DNA from: Solenopsis invicta
Taxonomy: Eukaryota; Arthropoda; Insecta; Hymenoptera; Formicidae
Reading direction: 5' to 3'
Assembly (NCBI RefSeq): GCF_016802725.1
Contig: NC_052672.1
Coordinates: forward strand, 6,911,685 to 6,975,684
DNA length: 64,000 nt
The notes beneath the pieces are model-generated. The model had not been told where the DNA came from. It made no database searches and was given only the letters and a program-made list of their open reading frames with translations. A program made the translations under genes and the position numbers. Shown in pieces: positions 12,756-24,630 of this stretch. The number at the start of each line of letters is the position of its first letter. Position 1 is the stretch's first letter.

Positions 12756-12971
12756 ACTACGTAATTATATTTACTTTACAAATAATTTTGTGCGTAAAAA
12801 CTTTTAATCTAAGTTTACTTAGGGGTGGACGGAGTAGGTTGGAACACGTGTGAAGCTGGCATATCATTTGGTGGAAATTCACTAAATATTGACAGTTCTG
12901 GGTTTATTTTCAATAGTTCTACAGTCCCTCATAGATAAAACAAATAGTTCTGGCCTTTAAAGCGAAAAAAA

Positions 12972-13030
12972 CGCATATGACAAAGAGAGACGCCAGGTTT
13001 ACGCAACGTCTCAGTTTGTCCTGTGTGATT
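12972..13030. repeat. Short hairpin, first spacer (degenerate)
   Basis: Degenerate counterpart of the hairpin at 55243-55303, with pairing around ACAAAGAGAGACG and CGTCTCAGTTTGT. Its stem has more mismatches. Confidence 0.35.
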
Positions 13031-13312
13031 TTCCAGATTCAATTCTTGTAGGATTTTAAAAGATTTATAGTTCTAGATGGGTTCTACAAAGAGTTCTAAC
13101 GTTTAACATAATTTATTTAATTAAAAAAAATTATCATAAAATACTTATTTTATAATATTACGTAATAGAGTTCTGTGTACAAAAAAATATTTTTCCTCCG
13201 GACGTATCTAAACGCCTTCCGAAGAGTTCCGGTCGATTCAACTATTTATTAATTAAAAAAAAAAATACTTATCTTTTGTAAAAATCGTATATTTTAAAAA
13301 TTCTAAAAATAT

Positions 13313-13370
13313 ACAAAAAAAAAAAACAAAAAAAAAACAAAAATCCCCCCCCAAAAAAAAGCAAAAAGAG
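13313..13370 (+). repeat. Poly-A/poly-C low-complexity tract
   Basis: A runs interrupted by single C and a run of C residues. Unique to the first spacer and a likely place for assembly error. Confidence 0.6.
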
Positions 13371-13864
13371 GAATCATAATCTCGTCACGTCCACGTCATT
13401 GGTTCCGGGTTACGAAAAGAACGAGCAAATCCAGTGTCCATATAACAATACATTTGCCAGTATACATGTAACAATAAATACGGCTATATCAGGAAATAAA
13501 AATTATTTAACAAATAATTAATAGCGCTGCCGAACTCTATGAAACATTGTTTAAAAAGTTCAGACATACAGGAAAAATATTTTTTTATGCACAGAACTCT
13601 AAACAACCGATCAATGTCCCACCCATGGTGTAAGAAACAAGATGTGCTCGTGCGCATACATTTTTACTAACCAATAAGAGAGCGTGACAAGTTTCCACCA
13701 TCTTGAAAAATTTAAATGGTACTTGAAGTATACCGTTTGTTTTCTGTTCCGTTTGTTTTCTGTCGCGTTTTAAAAACACACGATTTTTAAACATGCGATT
13801 TTCTTTTCTCCCTTTTGCGCATCCTTGGTGATGTCAACGAAGCGATCGCGACAATGCGTGTATC

Positions 13865-14090
13865 GAACAATCGACTTCTTTTTAAAGAATATGTCGCGTA
13901 AATTAAACAAAAAGTACTGATAATCGCTCTTTTCTAGACCGTATAAGTGAACAATCACGTAGCAGGTTCTCTTTGATATCATGTGATTACTACCATTTGC
14001 GAATCGCTTGATACATACTTTTTTTAAAACAAAAATAATTAATATGAGTAAATCTTAGTAATCTTAAAGACAATCGTAGACAATGGGCAT
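13865..14090 (-). pseudogene. Relic of exon 9 and 3' flank, downstream of copy 2
   Basis: Collinear with the end of exon 9 and its 3' flank at 14820-15030. The relic encodes LIIFVLKKV where exon 9 has FIIFVMKKNV, then shifts frame before the basic tail. The match continues into the 3' flank (shared TTTACGCGACAT- and AAAAAGAGTCGAT-like stretches). It is a decayed duplicate of the last exon, lying 0.9 kb past the real one. A related relic occurs downstream of copy 4 but not copy 3. Confidence 0.55.
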
Positions 14091-14459
14091 CTAGTAAAAC
14101 ACTAGATGCTTACTAGTATTTTAACCCCTGTAGGCTCTAAAATATTTCTCGAACATCACATAAATGTTATTAAAAGTTAAAATAATACATATTAAAATAA
14201 TATTCCGAAAATATTGTTCAACATTTTTGATAATTTGTAATATTATAGCAATATTGTATTAATGTAATGTATATGTCCACTTTTTGCAATAATATTCATG
14301 ATATATATTATTGTGTATTGATATATTAGCGCTATTAAAAACGGCGGGCTACTAATTATATAATTCCATAAATTATTTGATTTTGTCACCTAATGACGGG
14401 GATAACGGGGGTAACCATAATGTCCACAGTAACCATAGTACCCTTTCTTTTCACCAATT

Positions 14460-14808
14460 TTATTTTAATACATTGGTTCCATCACCAAATTTAGGAACAG
14501 AAAACAAACCGACAGATTGCTTTACTTTCGATATATTGGTGATTTCTTCAACGTCATCTTTTGTCCACTCATTTTGGTATAAACCAAATTTCACTAGAGC
14601 AGGATGTCGCTTTCAGGCAATGATCTTTTCGAACTTTTGTTGCAATCTTTCTGTTTGTTTCCTTTCCTTATTCAATTCATTGTATTGCTAGTTAGGATCA
14701 TCTTTTCCGGATTAACCAAATCCCTGGAATGGTCTGTTTTCCTATTTGAATTGTTACTCTCTCTTTTATATCGTTACTCTCTTTGTGATCTCTTAAATTC
14801 TCAATATG
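14460..14808 (-). pseudogene. Decayed coding-like fragment 3' of copy 2
   Basis: On the minus strand one frame reads HIENLRDHKESND, then KERKQTERLQQKFEKIIA, a stop, then KRHPALVKFGLYQNEWTKDD and a further stretch ending GDGTNVLK and TAA. Two stops and a frame change interrupt it. The composition (charged, coiled-coil-like, then mixed) is protein-like rather than random AT-rich DNA. I do not recognise the family. Homologous segments lie at the same place after copies 3 and 4. It may be a fossil gene or retro-copy now in the receptor's 3' flank or 3' UTR. Confidence 0.35.
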
Positions 14809-14921
14809 GCTTAATTATCGACTCTTTTTAAAACATAAGTCGCGTAAATGAAACAAAAATATAGCGTAGTTGATCGCGTTTTTCCTGACTATATAAGTAA
14901 ACAATGACATTACGTTGTAGA

Positions 14922-17900
14922 TTAATTTTTTTTTATATCTTGCAATCGTTTGCGAATAGCTTGATACACATTTTTTTTCATAACAAAAATAATGAAAATC
15001 AATAAACCTTCAAGCCAATCTAAGACTAAAATGAGGTAAAAAAACACCTTCACGTGATTATCGAAACCTAAAGATTTGTCGAGGAAGTAGTTTACTGTCT
15101 CGAATATCCATTGCATTCCCATAACGGTGAACAGTTTGACGAACATGATAAATCTATTGAAAAATAATATAAATACAATTGATTAAAAAATAATATGAAC
15201 ACAATCCATCTATAAAATAAAATTGGAAATAATAACAAAACGATACGTTAAGATATCACTCATAAGTACAGATAAAACAGTTATAAAATTAGATAAATAT
15301 TGTTCTATTATTACAATGTATTTAAGATTCCTTTAGACATTTGCTATAATACCAAAATAATTGTGTATAAAGCGTTCCTCATTTATTAGAAATTAATAGC
15401 AATAGTTATTTATTTGTATGTACGGAGTAAACATCGATTGACAGTAACAAAATATTAATATTACAATAAATATAATATTAATAATATTTATGCTTGTTTA
15501 TGCAAAGTCATAGTAAAGAAAATCAGCGCCTAAGACGAGCAATTTATAAATTAAATATCACTTTTATTCTTATTTTATTTACTTTACAAGAACTGAACAG
15601 TTTTCGATTCACCGAATCTTTATCAATCGCAGCTAATTTGTCATATCACTTCATGTCGTTACAGATTTTTAATCCGTTATTTTATTGTACTAATGCCTTG
15701 TTCATTTCCTGAAGCTATAGGCTGTACAGTATAGAGTAAGGTTGCCGATACCGCATTCTACTAAATTGTACCTACAAATTCAATCATAGTACTTGTACAT
15801 TCTTTGTGGGATTATTTGGGAACTACATGACATTATCATTATTCTTCATTCATCTCAATATGTTAAGAATAATAGAAATTTTGATGTTAATATGTATAGC
15901 AAAATCGTAAATTGGCTGCTATTTTTCAACACATTTCATAGCTTAAATGCAAAAGAGATATAATAAATAATCTGAATTTTTATAATTTGCAATAATCACA
16001 ATATTATTAAAATTAGATTAACAAAGTTCAAATAACTTTATGTTCTTATTTGTAAATCAAATAATTAAAGTTTTAGAAAATACTTTAGTTTCCTAAATCA
16101 CACCATGTCTTAATTTCCTAATATAAGACTCAAGACCGTGAAATTGTCAATACAATGGAAATTAAGGCAGCGAATATGAACCTTGTATACGCCGCATTAC
16201 TTTCCGTTAGTTTTCTAAATCATACTATTGCTTTGATCGTGGTTATACATATAAACTTAAATATAATAATCATGCAGAACGTACATTGTAACAATATTGC
16301 CGTAATGTAGCAATGTTGTTGCAATATAAATGAAAAGTTATCGAAATGATGACATGTATGGAAATTACATTTATCTTTACGGTATTTATCTCCAATATTA
16401 ATAAAATTATGCTTATTTAACGTATTTTTGTTCGAGAATAATGAATCTAGTAGAAAAAGTGTCGCTTTAACCTATAAAGTAATATTAACGTGTGGCGCGA
16501 TTTAAGAGATTGCCTAAATAGCACTATTTAAAGGCTTCTTAAAAATTTTTATTTAAGAATTTATGACAATACATAAAATTCTGCAAAAAATAAGTATGAA
16601 AAGAGAACTGCTGTACTTTATTATGACGTAAGAAAATTAAAAATATTCCTCTAAATTTCTGAGTTATAAGCCTTTATGTTAAAAGTGGTGCAATTTTAGC
16701 AACCTTATCCTATTATTATTACAATACAATTATGGGATTAACTTAACCGATGTGGTATCATGCTTAGGAAAGGTATAGTGTAATAAGAAGAGTGATTTTG
16801 TGTCCCGCGTGTAATCAATCGTTATATAGAGCAAAATATTCACACAGATAGGAGAAAATTGTTCGCCAAGTTTCGTTTCAAAAGACCCCCACAATTTCGA
16901 GATATCGCAAGAAATGTTATTTTTTTTTAATACCTTTTTTCTCCGCTAAACTTAAATCAACCTTAACAAAAAAAATTCATAATTATAAAGAATATCCTCA
17001 AAATAACTCTCCTTATTACTATATACTCTTTGTTAATTAATTATTAATGTTTTCCTATTAAATTTGTCACGATGCCATGTCCATCTCTTTTTGATGATGA
17101 CATTTGTCATAGTGATATGATTTTCATTAAAATGCTGTAATTATTTATCGAATCGTGAAGTTATTGTAAATTTACTCGAAATTATAATTTAAAACAGAAG
17201 ATTCCTGGATCTCTTTTAAAGATATGGTCAATTATATTCATCATTTATATTCATTATTTCTGCAATTCTTAAAAAATGATGTAAAAGTGAAAATAATTTA
17301 AGTATCATATAACTTGCTCATCTTAGGCCTTAATTTATTTTATGTATGTTAATGTTATAATTTTACATTTAACAATATTAATGTATCAACATAAATGATG
17401 ATAATAGCTATACCAGCTAAAAGCAGATCTTTATGGTCAATAATTTTTTAGATTAATTTACAAACATTTGCAAGATTTTTAAAACACGTCGTATACTCGC
17501 CAGATTAAAAACATCTTATTAAGCAGAACCCAAAAAGGAATATCTTTAAAATTAAATCATTAATTAATTTAATAATTTTAATATTTACAAACATTTTTAC
17601 TATCCCTTCTCTCTCATTCCAAAAAACGTAGAAATTTATTGCGAAAAATATTACTTCGACCAAAATTTGTACTTGGATTTTTCAGCATCCCGTCCATCGA
17701 ATGTCTTAAGCCTATTTCCATCAACACAGATTAACTCTAATCTCAGTTTAAATTAAACTCTTTATTTTTCTTGAGTTTTAAGGATTGGAAAGAGGTAAAG
17801 AGTAAATTAAACTAAAATCAGAGTTGATCTATATTAATGGAAATGGGGTCGTGTAAAATGAGTGTCAATTTTTAGCTAATTTTTAGCTAATATGTACTAA

Positions 17901-20900
17901 TATATAAATAATATCTTAATGTGACTTAATACGATCCTAATATGATGTATCATCACATTTAAGTAACGAGAACAAGAATATAAAATTATTTCACTCTCAA
18001 CAAGTATATGTGATATAAAATGTTGTATCGTATTGTTATAGTTATATAGTTGAGTGTAAAATTATAACATTGAAAGTTAATGTTGATTGGCATACATAAA
18101 TAACTATCGTGATTAACTTTCTCTGAATGAAGAACTCTTGTTAAAAAAACTGAAGTTTAGAAATTAGAAGTTTAGTTTACGTTTGGATTGCTATGATGAA
18201 TAATCAGTTAGATAATTATGCTTTGTAAAAGTAATCATTATTTATATCTGGTTACCTAGTGAATATTATTTTGCAATTAATAAAACCAAAGAAATGATTT
18301 TATTAAGTGCGAAATGATATTTAGTATGTAGCTAGGGCTAACTAATTGTTATTTTTACACAGTATAGTTATCTAACTGATTATTTATATAATAATAAAAA
18401 TCAATAGTATAAACTAATTTTTGGAACATACACTATTTTATTGTCATTTTTCTTGTGTTTTAGTTTTAAGTAGAAACGATTCTTGCATTTTTGCGTAGGT
18501 TGCAGAATTTAAATATAGGATGAAAATGATAAAATCAACACAATAGGTGCTAAAATACGCGTTTAAAATTTACTTGAACTACAAATTTTTTAAACTTTGT
18601 TTTTTAGTTTATATTTACTTCCAAAAATGAAAAAAAAATCGATGTTTTAAGATTCAAAAGCACTCACCTGTTCTTAATGGAATCAAATTGTTTGCTTCTG
18701 GGATCGGTATTTATATTTTTTATATCCGCTTTTACTGTATTGTAATATTTTGCTGTGAGAATGAAAAACACCACGTTGGATATTGTCACAATCGTCTCCG
18801 GTCCATAAGCGAAAATTAAATCGCTGTAGTTATTCCAACTCCCTTTATCTTTTGATTAAAATCATAATAAAATTTAATTAATCTATTTTAAAATTATTAC
18901 GTTATACATAGAAAATTATAACATGAAAACAAAAATATTGTGCTTCTGGAGAAGGAGGTCTAGCAGGACAAAGATGGGAATTTTGAGTACCGTGCCCAAT
19001 GAATTGTTATACGGAGAAAAATATCTACTCATATAAAAGAAAATTTTGTGCCAAGTTTCATTTCAAAACAGCCACACAATTTTGAGATATTGCAAGAAAT
19101 GTGATTTTTTATCAACATTTTCTTTCTCTGTTAAATCTAAATTAAACCTTACAAAAAAATTCATAATTATAAAGGGTACCATGTTCACATAAGTTTAAAT
19201 TTTGTTGTCGTTCTTTGCTGAAAATTCTTATCGCGAGAAATGGTTTCTATATGACTTGTTTTTTTCAATCGCTCAGTCAAATTAATTAAATATGTTGATG
19301 ATACATAATATCATCTCAGCCTCAGTAGTCGAGTTGGCTAAGACACCCGTACGTAGGGAGGAGAGGGTTAATATTTGATGCTAGTGAGCAACGTGTATTA
19401 TTAAATTAATTTTAATTTAATAATAAATGTGTAGGGGTGTACGGGTATCCGAAACTTGCGCTATCCGAAATCGAGCCGAGACCCGAAATCCTGTCGAAAC
19501 TCAAAATCGAGACGAAATCCCAAAATTTTGTAAATTTTGAGTACTCGGATCTAAAATCGGGTCAAGAAGCGGTCATAGATCTAAATACCTTATACACTGA
19601 TGTGAGAAAAAAATTACTCAATTTTAATAATTATTTGTTTGAATATTGCCCCAATAAATTTTTTTCCGAACGTAAATGTTTATTTAGTACAAGGAGTGAC
19701 CACTTATTTAATTATCATTTTTTATTGGGTAAACACTTATATACTTCAAGTAAATATTTCATTGGCACTATTCAAATTTAGTAATTCAACATAAACGAAA
19801 TGTCTTTCGTAAATTTAGTAATTTTTTTCTCACATTAGTGTATTATAAATATCTAGATCGATGACTGCTATTTGATCCGACTTTAGATCCAAGTACACAA
19901 AATTTATAAAATTTTGTGATTCCGTTTCGATTTAGGATCCTAGCCCGATTTCGGGACTTGACTCGATTTCGGGTCCCGACTTAATTTCGAGTATCCGTAA
20001 GTTTTGGAACCCGACTTAATTTCGAGTACCCGTAACTTTCGGGTTCCGACCCAATCTCGAAAAAAATTCCCGACCCGACCTGAACCCGAAATCTCGGGTA
20101 CCCGCACACCCCTATAAATCTGATATTATTACTGACTCTTGTTCGATTACAGCTGCGTTACGACCAAAAGTAACGGCGCGTGTTTGTGTTGAATCTGAGA
20201 AAGTATATAAAATCACACGATTAAATACGGAAGCACCAAGATCCAGCTATGACCGTGAAGGCGTTCTTATTTAGATTTGTATAAAAATGTTTATATAAAT
20301 TCGTGGTTAATTAATTTATATTTAACTGTTCTTGTTTATTGCACGATGGCGATGTCTTTGGTTGTATTAGTAACAGAATGAACGAACATTATAAACCGCA
20401 GTACTTCAATAGATTAAAATAAGATAAAACTGTTCATTCTTAACTAGTTTTATGTCTTGAAATTATTATTTGTAATTATCGTTTAAAATTTTATCTAGCA
20501 AATTAAAATAAATATTATTTAAAATTTAATTATTATTTTTTGAAATTTTATCCAGCAAAATTAAAAAAAATAAATAAATAAAAAACTATGTGTTAAAATT
20601 TATCGTCAAACGTTAAAACAATATGATAAGATTGACATTAAAATTATAAAAAAATTAAAATTGAGATTAAAATAGAGACAAAAAATTATGTATGTATTTT
20701 AACGAAAATTCTATAAATTTAAATAGCACTGAGGATGACCCAATTCAATTTAATTTTCCATCGTTTAGAATATTCTTGAATTAGAGTTTTCTTGCGTCTA
20801 AAAACTTTAGAGATATCATTACAGATGCCATAACGTACACTGTAGCCATATTATACCCTTGTTTTTTATATTTAATTTTATATGTCGTCTGAAAAATTTA

Positions 20901-23900
20901 ATTACAGAAATGGAACAAGAGCCGTTTATTTTGAAAGTGGCCTAACTCCATTTATCTTCAAATCGAGATATTTAAGGGTTTACGTTTCAATGAATTTAAA
21001 AATATACGTATAGGATACTAATAAGTCATACTGCTTAAGTGTATCTAAGGGTGTTAAATTTATAATTCCTATTAAAATAGTGGCAATTATTAAGTGAATA
21101 ATATGCGTTTTCTTATCAAGAATGGAGTTAGGCCACTTTCAAAATTAACATCCAGATTCATTATAAAATTTGAAGGTGCCCAAGTCCACTCAACATAATT
21201 TAAGATGCTTCAAATTGAAAAAAACCACACTTAATTTATTTTACATATCTTTAAAATACTTCGGAAACTTAATTTATGCGATTCAAAACATTTTTTAACT
21301 ACATAACGTACAAAACATAAAAAGCATAAATTTATTGCAAAACAATTTACTATTCATCTACATTTTGTGTGTGTGAAAGGGATTTGAAGAAATCATGATG
21401 TTCCGGTGGTATATATCGTAATAGGTCAATTATGTCCTTGAATTTTGCTGTTGTAATTTGTCTGATATTTTTATACAGTGGTGTCAATACAATATTTTCG
21501 AACTTTCTTGGCCTAGCCTGACGTGGTAATAAATTCAGGACTTTAAAATTTTCATTCTCATTCATTGATGTCTTATAGAAAATTTTATACGGTTTATTTC
21601 TAACAAAACGCATCCAACATATTTTTAACCAGTTTATTCTCCATCAGAATTCTTTACCCTTTTAAAAATTGCGTCTTCTAATAATTTTGTTGATACAAAA
21701 TCATTATCAATAATATATCTTGATTTAAGTATAAACGGAGTTAGGCCACTTTCAAACTACACGGTTCAATTATTGAACTAACTCTGAAAACTTATGTGTC
21801 AAGAATTATCGTATTTGCTCGAAATATGAGCAACCTGAAATGCTTTACTGATAAATAACATGAAGTTGTACATGTAACCATGGCAACCGGAAAAAATTGA
21901 CAAACGGAGTTAGGCCACTTTCAAAATAAACGGCTGAAATATTTGAAATATTTATAGTTGAAAACTATAACGTTTAATATTTTCAACTTCTATTAAAAAT
22001 AATTTTCAAAAATATTCTAGGATATATTGTTAAATATAATAAATGTAATTATCACGTTTCTATTTAAAATTATTTGCTGTATATAAAACATATTAATTAA
22101 TATCTCTTATAGTTGAATACATTTATAATTATATTTTATATTGAGGAGCAATGATATAGGACAGGCAATACAGTTACTCGAAATGGTTTTTAATTACTGG
22201 ATTGTGGTACGATGATGGACAGAAAATTTTACGTTTGTTTTCTTCTCGCGATATGATAAAGTTTGAATACTACATAAATTTTCTGACTGTAATTCATCTG
22301 GTATTAATTCTCAACTTTATCTAATTACTATATCTATCTATTTGCCGCGTAAATTATTGTATCAAGGAGTTTCGAAGAAATATTCAACACTGCGCAGACG
22401 AGTCAGCTTTCGTTACAAGAAGTCGGTAATATTTCCAAGAACTCTGTTATTAGTATTATCTAAAAGCGATTTCGGCTGGGGCGCATCGGTGTAGCACCTT
22501 ACCGGTGGCACACAAACTGGCTCCGACTATTTTCTCGGGTCCACTTTGTGTACACCCAATATGCACTTATGAGGTATATTGAGTCCAGACGAACACGCGG
22601 CACCATTAAGGGACTGAATTATTTAACTAGCCAAACACCAAAGTTGCACCGACACCTGAAATGTGCCCCAGCCGAAATCGCTATAACTTACGTTATATCG
22701 TCTTTCGGAAAATTATTATCGATTAATAACTCACATGATAACGTACATCCGATATTGCCAATATCGGGTGCCAGATATTCTGGCAGGAAATCCGTGTTAT
22801 CGGCAACGATAATAAAGATTGAAAACAGTAAAGGGATGCCCCATCCATATAAACAGTACAACAGCAACCGTTTCGTATTTTTGCGGTCCTTTATATTCAT
22901 ATTCTCACGTACAGATCTGTGGAGAAGATAAATTAACATTAACTTATTAGATCCTATTAAGTCAGCATTGTGTCTATGTAAATGCTGAAATGTTGCTTTT
23001 AATCACAGCATGCGTTATTATTAGATTTGTAGCAATCGAATTCGCATTTCTTGACAAGTTGATGCCTTTATGATACAACAATTTGCCATCAATTTGTCGA
23101 CAATTTAGATTGAAGTCTGAAATCTCCATCATTGATACTGATTCAAAATGCATATGTGTCTTTATATAGCCATCTTTTTATCGGATTATGTGTATAAGAA
23201 TAAGAAATGTTTCGATCGAGACTTGATGAAATGTTGCGTGCGATACAAATATGTGGTCAATTTGTATAAAAGTGACACTATTATAAAGATTAAATTGCAA
23301 ACGAGGAAGATCAGGAAAGATTTCATACATTTTTTGGAAAAAATACATTTATGTTGAAATACATTTAAGATATTTATTTTTAAGTAAATACCACTTGGGT
23401 TAGAAATAGGAAGATTTTTCAATGAGAATTAAGAAATAGAATCACTTAGGTTTTGTATAGAAATTAAAGAGAGTACCACATGGGTCAGGACAGGAAATTT
23501 TTTGAATGAAGATACAAAGATAGCACCACTTGGGTTTCGTAAATAGAATAAAGATTTATGGGATACACCCACACACTAGGCGCCTTTTTTTAACTTTTTT
23601 TTTGAACAGGTAATTTTGTACTGATATTACGCGTTTTGTAGTGTATGACTTACCCGAATGTTCGCCATATGTCGAAGCACAAGACATTAAGCCAGAAAAA
23701 TACCGCATGAAAAGAAAAAATCCCGATGTAAGCTAGAAAAATATTTTTCACGTTTTTTTAACGTTATTCGTATACGAATATTTCCTAAGACGTTTGTATA
23801 CAAACCTAAAACTTTGCACGATGTTTTTTGTGGCTTATATCCAACATTGGTGTACCAATTGGTGATGAATGCGGTGATGGTAGTTAGCAAGATACTGCTC

Positions 23901-24580
23901 ACATAACATATAACCGTTTTTCCATGAATATTTTGCAGATTTGGTAAGTACGCGTATACTAGCAACGTCATCAACAGAAATATACATTTGACGACCAATA
24001 TGGCGAACCACCACTCAGCGCTAAACAAAAAATGCATTTTAGGTTTCATAATTCGTAGGATATACAAATGTGATACGTTCATCTAATGCTTGAAAATTGA
24101 TCTGACATTATTTTCATCAATTTTCCATACATTAATAATGCTTCTTATTCCGCGTATATATATAACTAAAATATTTGCAGCTTTTAAATATACTCGAATA
24201 TTTTTTAATTATGTGCTGCTCGACATGTTACTACAGGTTTTGATTATTTGATATCGTACAATTGAAACAAACTAATAATCTGTCGAATTTAATCAAACTT
24301 AAAAAACTTTGCAATAGAAGAGATAAGAGTCTGAATGCATACACTAGCATTGTTAATAAAATGCTAATTTAATGCATTGAATTTTAATTAATTACTAGGA
24401 AATCAATACAAATTCACTTTTCCGGAACAAATTTACGATATAACAAGGTATTGGCAAATCTCATATTAATACAATCTTTCTATTCGGTCATGCATGTTTA
24501 CAAATATAAAAATGAGTGAAAATAGTAATAGAATAGTAGCTGGAAATATATACGAATAACGAGTTTTATATATTTATATA

Positions 24581-24630
<50 letters not shown>

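Noticed and set aside
14377..14831. Plus-strand ORFs 3' of copy 2 (also 56428-56885)
   Set aside because: They are the antisense of the decayed minus-strand coding-like fragment. The minus strand gives the more protein-like reading.
19315..19385. Possible tRNA gene
   Set aside because: Box A fits, but box B is degenerate and no cloverleaf with an acceptor stem can be drawn. It is better explained as a tRNA-derived SINE head.
19437..19781. 114-codon plus-strand ORF
   Set aside because: It lies wholly within the hAT-type non-autonomous element and reads through its repetitive inverted sequence. The element has lost this part in copy 3.
22548..22931. 127-codon plus-strand ORF across exon 7 of copy 2
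   Set aside because: It is a fusion of MITE sequence and the antisense of exon 7, with no support as a gene.
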